From the NCBI RefSeq assembly GCF_964204865.1, contig NC_135250.1, positions 12,090,001 through 12,154,000 of the forward strand: a stretch of DNA of 64,000 nt. The letters are read 5' to 3'. Position 1 is the stretch's first letter. Each line of letters opens with the position of its first letter. This DNA is from Styela clava (lineage: Eukaryota > Chordata > Ascidiacea > Stolidobranchia > Styelidae). Positions 12,301 to 20,888 of this stretch are shown here, in pieces. Below the pieces are notes generated by a model, which saw nothing but the letters and a program-made list of their open reading frames with translations, was not told where the DNA came from and made no database searches. Made by a program: the position numbers and the translations under genes.

Positions 12301-13242
12301 GACGCGAATCTCGAACCGTAATTCCATGGATCTCAAAGCAACGAGGATATCGAGTTTAGAAAGAGGGATAGAAACTTTGAGTAGCACAACATTTCCACCG
12401 AACAGGTCGCCGTCTTCACGACGTTATAATCCCCCTGTACGATTTGAAAATTATTCAGAATCAAATAGTTCTCGTCCGTTAGGATTATTCCCGGAAGATA
12501 TTACGGCGGAAAAGCCATATGCCGAAGCAGAAGACGAAGTAGACGTAGCTCTGGACAAAGTCGTTAGTCTTACGCTAGGTGAGTTATGTGAGAGACTAAA
12601 TCGAAAAGATATGTTAGCTATTCGAAAAGCAATTCCGGATCCCTGAAGCAGAACGCTGCAGAATTAACAGTATAACATAGATCAGGGCTACTCAACTGGC
12701 GGGCCGCGGTCCGAATCCGGACCTCACCTAATTCTTTATTTTGGATCATTAGCCCCACATCTGACGTTTCATTTTATAAAATGACTTTTATTGTTTTTAT
12801 ATATATGAAAAGAACTATAACACCATAATGAACAATCTTGAATAGCTGATAACCATTGACCGAGGCATCGAGGAAGTGCGCGTTTACGGGTGCCGAAATA
12901 TAATTCCTGGAAATACTGGACCCAAATAAACTGAAGTTTTGTATGCGGGTCTTCGGTAGAATAGTTGAGTAGCCCTGACATAGATGGTAGCGTAATACTC
13001 GTCATTTATATTGATAATGGTGGAAATTGGGCATGCAAAATTTAAACGTATAGGACCATGTCTGACTAGTACGGAGCGAAACGGTTCTGCGATAACAATT
13101 CCCTCATATTTCAGCTTATTTTCTTTTGTCAGAAAATTGGGACGACTTATCCGGAAAACAATCTAGTTCGCCGATGGAATCACGAACTACATCAGTAGCC
13201 TCAAACAAAGAATCCAAGCCGAACGTTTTCATGACAGAGTAA
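6800..13242 (+). CDS. Kelch-like protein (BTB-BACK-Kelch), 13 exons, 901 aa
   Basis: Members of this family are usually adaptors that hold a substrate on Kelch repeats while the BTB domain binds cullin-3. Exons, all joining in frame with GT-AG introns: 6800-7138, 7786-7928, 8354-8495, 8567-8769, 8844-9060, 9162-9300, 9631-9704, 9944-10052, 10359-10542, 11091-11247, 11395-11495, 11791-12578, 13133-13242. The BTB fold spans about residues 75-190 (MCDVMLSV, FRAHK, IALAACSEHFRDLF). BACK spans about 200-310 and ends in VRFPLM and YHLLPYRR. The Kelch blades run from about 350 to 650, with GG pairs (YIAGGD, YAVGGR, YAVGGSG, WLLGGA) and spaced Trp (EEWLQI, NKWCEI, SQWERR, DQWTIV). A tail of roughly 250 residues makes it longer than the usual 570-650 aa. 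Exon 12 can also read through its GTGAGT donor to a stop at 12646, giving 887 aa. I cannot assign a KLHL subfamily, and no expression data are available here. Confidence 0.92.
7286..7470 (-). repeat. Inverted copy of the exon 5/intron 5/exon 6 region of the Kelch-like gene
   Basis: This 185-bp stretch of intron 1 is the reverse complement of 9035-9219, with only a handful of mismatches and no length difference. The source spans the end of exon 5, all of intron 5 and the first 58 bases of exon 6. It lies antisense in intron 1, so the two arms could pair in the pre-mRNA around exons 2-5. No transposon ends are visible at its borders. Confidence 0.9.
9035..9219 (+). repeat. Source arm of the inverted duplication within the Kelch-like gene
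   Basis: Contains coding sequence (end of exon 5, start of exon 6) and intron 5. It pairs with the inverted copy at 7286-7470, with about 1.56 kb between the arms. This arm is under coding constraint, so it is taken as the original. Confidence 0.85.
9345..9375. repeat. (TA)n microsatellite
   Basis: Interrupted TA dinucleotide run just inside intron 6 of the Kelch-like gene, after the donor at 9301. Confidence 0.8.
10560..10803 (+). repeat. Family A interspersed repeat, copy in Kelch-like intron 9
   Basis: A roughly 244-bp repeat that starts TTGGACACG and ends near GAGCATAGCTCTCTTGTT. Other copies share internal blocks such as ACTGGACCAATTGCTTTG and CTACGTGTCCATATATTTGA. GGACACG near the left end and CGTGTCC near the right end form a short subterminal inverted repeat. 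The CRE-like site of other copies is mutated here (TGACGCCA). There is no coding capacity. Confidence 0.85.
12683..12977. mobile_element. hAT-type MITE, copy 2, in the last intron of the Kelch-like gene
   Basis: A 295-bp relative of the element at 936-1242, with the same CAGGGCTACTCAACTGGCGG left end and GTTGAGTAGCCCTG right end. It is flanked by the exact 8-bp duplication ACATAGAT (12675-12682 and 12978-12985). It lies wholly between donor 12579 and acceptor 13132, just after the alternative stop at 12646. It carries an AATAAA at 12925-12930 that could provide a poly(A) site for the intron-retained transcript. Confidence 0.92.
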
Positions 13243-13333
13243 TTTTTTCCACAAAAAGTTATCGGCTCATGAAATTTTTATTATCCATTCAAAGACAAAA
13301 TTGAATCGCCATTTTCCAACACAACTTAAGAGT

Positions 13334-13339
13334 ATTAAA
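13334..13339 (+). promoter_or_regulatory. Possible variant polyadenylation signal ATTAAA
   Basis: ATTAAA 92 nt after the spliced stop of the Kelch-like gene. The variant hexamer is common, but nothing else supports this site. Confidence 0.3.
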
Positions 13340-13524
13340 CTAGAAAAAAAGAAATTTGCGGTACAATTTGTGTTCACTGGTGGGAATATATAACATATTA
13401 CGCATTGCTCCAATCACGAACGACCTAGCATGAATTTTATAGGGTGTAAGTCGGACCAAGAATTGGCTTGGCAAAACGGGTGCAAGGTAAGACCAATAAC
13501 TGAAGAAACAAGAGAGATCGGCTC

Positions 13525-13838
13525 GGCGGTGTGGCGCATCGTGCTAAGCGTTAGGAATACGCTCGCCACCGCATGCCTGATTACCCTTCGTGGGTTCGCA
13601 GGTTCGAATCCCATGCGGGGATGATCATGTGCGAGAGGATTGCTAGACTCCTCGCCACCGTAGGGTGGTTCACGTAACCGCTGGTCGGTTACGGCGTCCT
13701 CTACCATCAAGTCCATGCTTCCGAAAACAAATAACTGACTAACTAATCCCATACCCGACCTGGACCGGTAAACGGAAGATAGGCCGTGGTTCGCCATATG
13801 GTTAAGCCGTCTTCTTATCTCCCCCGGGATTAATATGT
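13525..13838 (+). mobile_element. tRNA-derived SINE, copy 1
   Basis: The head resembles a tRNA-type internal promoter: a degenerate A-box near 13531 (GTGGCGCATCGTGC) and a perfect B-box GGTTCGAATCC at 13601-13611. The sequence cannot fold as a complete tRNA with a CCA-ready acceptor stem. It runs on for another 230 bases ending near CCCCCGGGATTAATATG. The same head and body occur in reverse at 59567-59862, which shows it is an interspersed element, not a tRNA gene. Confidence 0.75.
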
Positions 13839-15290
13839 AAATCCTTCCTTTATATGCTCAAACATGTGGACACGAAAAGCAAAACTAAATATTTATTATC
13901 AATTTCTCGAAAATCGCATGTGGTAACTCCCAGTAGCCGTATCGAGAGGTGGACAACTCGACTACCCAGGACCGGGGTACCATAGCTCTTCCAGGTCCTG
14001 CGACAATGATCCATTCTTCATGATTCAGTTTCAACGGGAATTGAAATACCAACTGATCCGAGTCACTTCTGTATTACCAAATCAGGTACCGCAGTCTGCC
14101 GTTCCTTATGAAAGAAACTCCCCACTTTCCCTAAGCACGAAATCTGTTGATATGCGTTCGCGGAACCGCCACATGGTGCGCAAATTTTGTTGACGTCACA
14201 ACACACAAAACGAATCCCTACAACAACAAAACAATCCATAGGTCCACTTCGTGTCCAACAATTCGAAAAGCCAAGAAAAACAGAGTAAATTCAATCTTCG
14301 AAATATTTTATTTAATAAATCTACCACTTGCGGTACTTTTTTGACAGCAAATTTCGTGCAAATTTGTTTAGCTTCCATGATTTATGCAACACTCATTTAT
14401 TGAAGTCTAATTCCTGACCTTGTTAAAATTAAACAGCTTGCTAGGATGATATTTGTTCAAGCAAAAACACTCGCCCACGCAATTCCACCCCGGTTCAGGT
14501 CATCCACAGCCAGTTGTTCACTGCGTATTTAAGTGTGGTCTCGAAATGATGGACAAAAGTAATATAAGGCTTTCTAGTATATTTTATCACTGCAGGTATA
14601 GGAATTTCATATCGAATGTATATACATAAAGCACTTTTTTATAACCGGGCATAAAAATAGAGGACTAATCACGAAATGGTATAACTGTTTGAAGCGCACT
14701 TATCAATCAATCAACAATTATTAGTCAACACAATATAAAGGCATCACCAGAAAAGGCAAATATCAAAAAAGCTTACTTAAATTGAGTGACAGGTGTCCTG
14801 AGGAACCTTACCTTGGAGGGTTTTAAAGCAGCAAAACCTACAAGATTCAGGTTGGAAGTATAAAAAATTAGTATAAGCTGTTGCTTCAGACACAAAAATT
14901 ATTATTGCATGATAACAGAAAACAAAGCACCCAAACACTTTAATATTCCAAGAATAAGAACATTTCTGAAGACAAGAAAAGCTTTGCAAGCTATTGCTCT
15001 CCACTTGAAATACGTACCGTACCGGTATGCATCAACAAAAACTCTCATTAAATATATGTATAAATATTACCACAAATGCCTTTCAACTGCTGCACACAAT
15101 GTCAGGTGGATCTTTTTAAAAACGCCTCTGTCCATCTCTATATTAGTGCTAATTCACATCTAGGTACACCAAACATGATTGCACATACATAAAATCCTAG
15201 CAAGAGGGAAGGCATTACTTTAAAAAAATTATCATGCTTCAAACGGCAATAGAAATAAATAAAACAGCGTTCTTGGTTTTTACAAAAAAG
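13839..15290. other. Intergenic, no gene seen
   Basis: Between the Kelch-like gene and the convergent VMAC-like gene. It contains a short fragment of the family A repeat at about 14219-14260 (minus orientation, ending GTGTCCAACAA). The region near 14300-14400 has TTTATT words that could act as minus-strand poly(A) signals, but none is close to a stop codon. Confidence 0.45.
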
Positions 15291-17435
15291 TTAGAGTTGT
15301 GTCTCATAAGATGGCATAAATTGTGTTTCATCAAAATTTTGAGATGTTGATGCACCTTCAATATTTAACGTTTGCTCGGTTTCTGTCTCCATATCAGCAT
15401 CGTTTTTGACTGCTCCGCCGGGGACTTTAGCAGGCGGTACATAGGACTTCCTACCATTAACATTCAAATTCTGAAAATCATCAAGTTGGGTCCTAGATTT
15501 TGGAGTCCAAATTATATTTTTTTCGTCTGTTTCTGAAAAACTGTCTTCTGATAATGAACTCTCTCTGCTGTTGTCACCATCTCCACTCTCAATTTTCGTG
15601 ATCAAAACTGAGTCAATTTTGGGAACATTCGATATTGGCATTGTTGGTACACTTACTGTGCTTCCAGAGGCTTCTGTGTTGTATTTTTCTAGCTCTGCAA
15701 AGCAGTTTAAAAGTCCTTCTAATCCTCCTTTATACCTGGACAAAAAAGATAAATAAGAGAGATCACAATAAAAGTAGAGTTTTGAGACTCGTGAAGAATT
15801 ACAGTGGTCAAATAAAATAATTTTTATGTGTGAATTGTGATCTAAACTCTCCAGCTAATCATACTGTTTCGTCAGGGTAAAAGTTTACTATCCTACCATG
15901 ATAAATCATATATGCTAGAAAGAACAATAAACACCATATGTTATTTCCTCAACTTTACCAAGAATCAGGACTTTTGTACTATTTCATGTTTTCCACTTAT
16001 ATGTGGGTATAATAAAATCCCCCCCCCCCCCCCCCCGTCTACAGTTTCCATAAATTAAACAAATTCCGCATTGGTCTTACTTGGAGATATTGGTTACCCA
16101 AGATAAAATTCTTTCAAATAAAACTGTTCTGAATTATTACATAAATCAAGAATTCTTAGTGTGGAATATAACCAATTTTGAATCGCTTTATTTTGAATTT
16201 CTTGGTTTGATCCCATGTTATAAAAATTGATACTCATTGTGTATGTCATAATTAGATGACAGATAAATTATCTTGTATGTGTTACCAATCAATTACCAAT
16301 AAAAAATCTAATCTTCCCGCAGTCACATCACAGATAAGATTGACATAAATTGGGCATCAACATACATTCCCGCCAAACCAAATTATCAATTCCTGAAATT
16401 TCCTTTATCTTAATTACCATACCAATATTTACAAATCAGAGATTAAAAATAGTGTAATACTTTCTAAGTGTATTGAGTTTACTAAGCAAACACTAACCCA
16501 AGTGCTTTGTCAAGAATCAATGATTTTGCTTTCAATTGTGATATTGTAACATCTTTATTGACTACATCAATGCTTAATCTTCTTATTTCAGTTTGTGTTG
16601 ACTGCAGCCATGCATTCTGCTTCTGAATTTCTGCATCTTTTTGCTGAATGATTAAGTCAATTTTTGCCTGAAAATGAGAGGATGTTATTAGAAATAAACT
16701 ATGGATAATAAGCAAAGCAAGTCATGTCACGATATGGCATAGTTATCAGAATGCCAGAACAGTCCCTGTATTCCAAGATAACAATTATAAAGGTGAATTC
16801 CTCAAGAGTAAAAAATGATTTATAGAAGGAAAGAAATTTAACCATAGCATCCAAGAGTTTTTAGCGAAAAAACAGTTGGCGTGGGAGAAGCTTTGGTTAC
16901 ATGACACGCCACCATGATTGATTTATATTATTATCACAACAAACATGGTGTGTTGTTATGCATCTCATCTAAAACCCTCGTTTATGGGACAAACAGAGTT
17001 TTTTCTATGAATCTGAATATCGAACACATTGGAATCAGAGAACTGTGCTTAAGGTTTGTGTTTGAAACCATAACTGTATCAAATAAAGAAATTCACTTTC
17101 CCAGTATTCACAACGATAAGTCACCATTGCAATCTGAAGTTTGTGTTATTAGAGAGAGAATTTTATTTTTAAGAAATGATCTTCGTGTAATGTATTTTAA
17201 TATGGAAATCATAAATTGAAAACCAAAAAAGATAAAAACCTAACTCAATGCAATATTAAGATAATAAGAGGAATGAGAATAATCAATCAATTGTCAGACT
17301 CACCTGGTTTTCAGCATTTATTTTTTCCAACTGCTCAGCTTGACTCTCAGCAAGTGCCTCAAGTTCTACGACTCTTCGACTTAAAGCAAGTAGATGCTTA
17401 TTGGCTTCTTCGATTGCAGTTTTATCAAAACTCAT
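15291..17435 (-). CDS. VMAC-like coiled-coil protein, 3 exons, 248 aa
   Basis: Exons on the minus strand are 17435-17304, 16667-16498 and 15735-15291. Phases 0 and 2 match, and all introns are GT-AG. The first about 100 residues form a continuous coiled coil, with EEANKHLLALSRRVVELEAL followed by Gln/Glu/Lys heptads and SQLKAKSLILDKALG. Then comes a short motif GGLEGLLNCFAELEKYN and an acidic, Ser-rich disordered tail ending MPSYETQL. The order (an ANxHL.A..RR..ELEA start, a KD.EI.-type second helix, then a GLL..LAE motif) matches vertebrate VMAC, the vimentin-type intermediate filament-associated coiled-coil protein. That protein is shorter (about 170 aa) and lacks this long tail. The match is from memory of the family and was not searched. 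The start is the first in-frame ATG after a stop; an out-of-frame ATG lies 5 nt upstream. Confidence 0.8.
16019..16036 (+). repeat. Poly-C tract in a VMAC-like intron
   Basis: An uninterrupted run of about 18 cytosines in intron 2 of the VMAC-like gene. The transcribed (sense) strand therefore carries poly-G. It is unusual in an AT-rich background, and its exact length may be unreliable in the assembly. Confidence 0.85.
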
Positions 17436-18799
17436 TGCATAGTTTATAGTATTCTATACAATTATGTATATGTGCATATAAATATAAAGACAAGACTGTA
17501 TAAAAAACAAATGCTAAATATAATTACTATGATATTACTTCATCATAGGATACAGAATATAAAACTGAGAAACATTAACAACTTGGAACATTTCTGCATT
17601 TGGAATAGTCAAATACGGTAGTAAACACAATTTGATAAATTAGCACAAATAACTGATAGTATGTCTGTAAGCTGGTATGTCTGTATGTGAAATCACATGA
17701 AATGCTTAAACATTCATGAACATTCCAGTTAAGTCGTAGAAACTAGAAAGACAGAAAAAAGTTCGAAGATCATCGAACACACTACAGCAAAATCTAAATT
17801 AACTGTAGGCCTAAGTCTGTAAGTGCTTACAGGCTCAAGTGTAGAAAGTTAGAGGCTAGGGATATCTGGATGACACATGACACAGAAAATTTAAGTGTCT
17901 TAAGTTTTCAGAGTTTACCAAGTCGATCAAATGAGCAAAAAAACTTTGAATTTTTATGGGCCTATGATAAAGTTTTTTGAGGACGAGCACACACAGACAC
18001 AGCATTTTCAAAAATTAAATATCTGAATCCTGGAATCTTCAGACTGGCAGAGCTTGTTCATTTTAAACATCTAGTCTAATTGTCTAACATTATCTATAAT
18101 AACTGTAAACCAGTACCGGTATACAGGGACAAGATGCAGCTAATCCTATCTTTCTTAGGATACCGGTACCTTATAGCCTAGTCTGATTCGGATAGACTAT
18201 AATTTTACGTTTTATGTGTGTTCAAATTCTTACACAAAGACCGGTAGGCTACCGGCCAAATTACCGGTATCGGTACGATACGAAGACAACACAAAGTACA
18301 TGAGTTAGGTCGCAATCTTTCAATTGAAAATACCCAAGCCTGGATACCGTCAGTGGCTGTAAGAGACTGTCAAATTAAATGTAAGGTACGGTAGCAAACG
18401 GCATTCTTTTTTTACAGCATTCTGGTAATAAACGAGTGCAAGCAATGGACGTTTCCCCGACCCTTGACTCCAAAAATATTCTTCCTGTGGACGACGGACG
18501 TTCTCCCGACCCTTGACCTCAAAACATTTCTCTCTCTACTTTACTTTAAAACTCATTTTTAAATTGTTTTGAAGAGTTGGCGCTTACAAACAGGTTGGCA
18601 TGTTCAAAACCAACATTTCAAAAAAAATATTCATCTATCAGGCCGTGAGACGAGGCTCTGAAAAACGCCCTAGATAATGAGTTTCTTATCGCACATCTGG
18701 TAACAATATAATTAATAAATTCTTCCGTTTTGTATGAAAATGAACATGAACATACAACTTGTTCCTACTAACGAAAGTTGCACATTTTCTATAAAACTT
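17436..18799. other. Upstream region of the VMAC-like gene
   Basis: No further exon recognised. About 18105-18395 is rich in TACCGGTA-type words, as in the 52-54 kb array. A 49-bp tandem duplication starts at 18447 and 18496 (shared core CCCGACCCTTGAC). Confidence 0.4.
18447..18531. repeat. 49-bp tandem duplication
   Basis: Two adjacent diverged units, each with GGACGTT, a CCCGACCCTTGAC core and an AAAA-ATTT end. It lies roughly 1 kb upstream of the VMAC-like start codon and may be part of its 5' region. No function is apparent. Confidence 0.6.
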
Positions 18800-19550
18800 A
18801 AGTGGGTATAAGGGGATTCCCCAAAAAATCAATAATCCCAGGTTTACAACGATACAGCATGAAAAGTTGCATTTATTTCATGGAACCCATCAATTTTTAT
18901 GCGATTAAGTCGCAAATTAACATCATGAGCGCAAAAACACAAGTAAATCGGTTAAAATTCTGATGCAAAAATTGGATATAAAGTGATTCCCCAGAAATCA
19001 ATTACCATAGGTTTACAACAACACAGCATGAGAAGTTGTTTTTTGGACACGTTTAGTGGCCATAACGATCGTTTCAATATTATGTTGTTGTTGTTCTTTG
19101 ACACGTTTTTAAAAAATCGCTTTTCTCTTCGAATACTGGACCAATTGCTTTGAAATTTTCAGTGGTTAAAGATTAATTTCCTCGGAAGGCTATTACTTTT
19201 ATTTATTTCAAAATTTTGCGTGAATTCTATGAAATTCGATATTTCGTCTAAAATTTTGCTGTATTATTTTTTATCCATGGAAACACGGATTTTAGTCAGT
19301 GTCATGACTGGCTGTACGTTTTGATTCTGCAAAATTCTTGCTACTGGAAATTCAGAACTTTTTTGAGGGTACCGGTAGCGTCAAAGGTACCGGTAAAGAC
19401 TGATTCGCTCTGGTCTAACGTGTCCATATATTTGTGCGTAGCTCTCTTGTTTATATATGCCATCAAAAGCGTCAATTTTTATGCAATGAAGACACAAATT
19501 AACATCGTGTGCAATAAAACACAAACAAATGGGTTATTTCTCACTGAGAA
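18800..19550. repeat. Tandem 170-bp repeat split by a family A insertion
   Basis: Unit 1 (18800-18970) and the beginning of unit 2 (18971-19038) share GATTCCCCA, AGGTTTACAAC and ACAGCATGA. The rest of unit 2 resumes at about 19458, with matching CAATTTTTATGC and CAAATTAACATC. A family A copy sits between the two halves of unit 2, so the tandem duplication is older than the insertion. Confidence 0.6.
19043..19451 (+). repeat. Family A repeat with a foreign middle
   Basis: The left two-thirds (TTGGACACG to CTATTACTTTTATTT, 19043-19205) and the right end (GTGTCCATATATTTGTG to CTCTCTTGTT, 19420-19451) match other copies. About 210 bases between them do not, so this copy has an internal replacement or insertion containing ACCGGTA words. 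Confidence 0.7.
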
Positions 19551-19884
19551 ATTCACACGGAAAAGTCAAGAAAATCAATTGGATACAGTATGTAGCCAAA
19601 ATAACATAATACACAGAATTATTACGATTGGTATTTTTTCAAATTATGTGGTTGTGTATTTGGAACAAAGGCAATATTATTTATAGAAACAGTACTTTCG
19701 ACACTAACAGATATCTGAGAAAAAACTAATAAGTATCAATTATAAAGTATCTAATTCACTTTCCTCTGAATCGCTGAATCGAAACCCGCATTCTCATAAT
19801 CTCATCAATGACATTAAACAAATTGTTTAATGTCATTGATCTAATCAAGTGGAAAAGAATGTTATGTATTTTGATATGAGCAGC

Positions 19885-20359
19885 CAGTGGCGTAGCAAGA
19901 CTCTCGTGGGCCCCCCGCAAAAATATTTCGTGGAAATGACTCTAAAAACTCTCGGACATAAGCTAAGACAACGTTTTTTTTTTATTTCGTCAAAAAGCAT
20001 AACATGTCGCTATAAAAAGACAATGGTAACCTAAAATTTGCCGTTTATTTTGGTTACTTTAATTTTTTTCCATGCGTTCTTCCTTTACTGTGCGCCACTG
20101 AGAGGTTTTGCTTTCGACATCATTCTGACAGCCTTCGTAATTTTGCCGGTGCGATCAAACCCAAGACGCCGAAAATCGACGACTTCCTGGCATTGTTACG
20201 TAACAAAACGATTTGAGCAGAACTAACATCAACGTTATAAGTTGTGCACTACGCTGCAGCATTTGATTTGCGGCTTAAATTTCTAAATTCTAACCGCTTG
20301 GGCCCCTCTGCGCTGTGGGCGCGACCGCGGGGGTTGCGGGGGTGGATGCTACGCTACTG
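19885..20359. mobile_element. hAT-like MITE with CAGTGGCGTAGCA ends
   Basis: A 475-bp element starting CAGTGGCGTAGCA and ending TGCTACGCTACTG, an inverted repeat with one mismatch. Flanks TGAGCAGC (19877-19884) and CGAGCAGC (20360-20367) agree at 7 of 8 positions. Both subterminal regions are GC-rich (GGGCCCCCC and GGGCCCCTC). Short frames inside are not transposase-like. Confidence 0.85.
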
Positions 20360-20888
20360 CGAGCAGCCTATTTAAACTGTTTGCAACTGTTATGATTCTC
20401 ATATATCCTACAGTTAAGCATTTCTTCTTCGATCGACTTCTTCTTCGATCCACAACATAAGTGTTTTTCGACAAATAAAATACTGAAATACCACTAAATA
20501 CTGGCTACTATTACTATTGAATTGAACAATGCTAACTTTAGACATCTTTTGTCCCAAGTTCTCTCAAAGATCAACAGGTCGAATTATAATTATATAATGG
20601 GTGATTTCAACTATAATCTTATTGATGAGTCCAATATGAATACCAGCCTATTTGTTGATATTATGCACAGTCTGGCCTATTATTCTCTGATAAACTGTCC
20701 CACCAGGATAACTTCAAGTTCTGCTACCTGTATAGACCACATCTGGACAACGTATATGATAAAAAAATTAACAGTGCTGTTTTAGCAGAATGTATTTCTG
20801 ATCATTTGCCAATTGTGCAATGCTCTCTCCTAGAAAAACAAATCCAAAACAGAATTGAAACACTTCGTCGCCATTTACTTCGTCCAAC

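Noticed and set aside
13525-13620. A tRNA gene suggested by the perfect B-box
   Set aside because: The head does not give a full cloverleaf with a matching acceptor stem, and the same sequence with its long body recurs at 59567-59862. It is a SINE.
15571-15820. Plus-strand frames overlapping the last VMAC-like exon
   Set aside because: Shadow frames of the minus-strand coding exon, with no splice or domain support.
20522-20785. An independent small gene with GDFN and DHIWT motifs
   Set aside because: These are endonuclease motifs of the LINE that continues at 20889; the separation is due to frameshifts.
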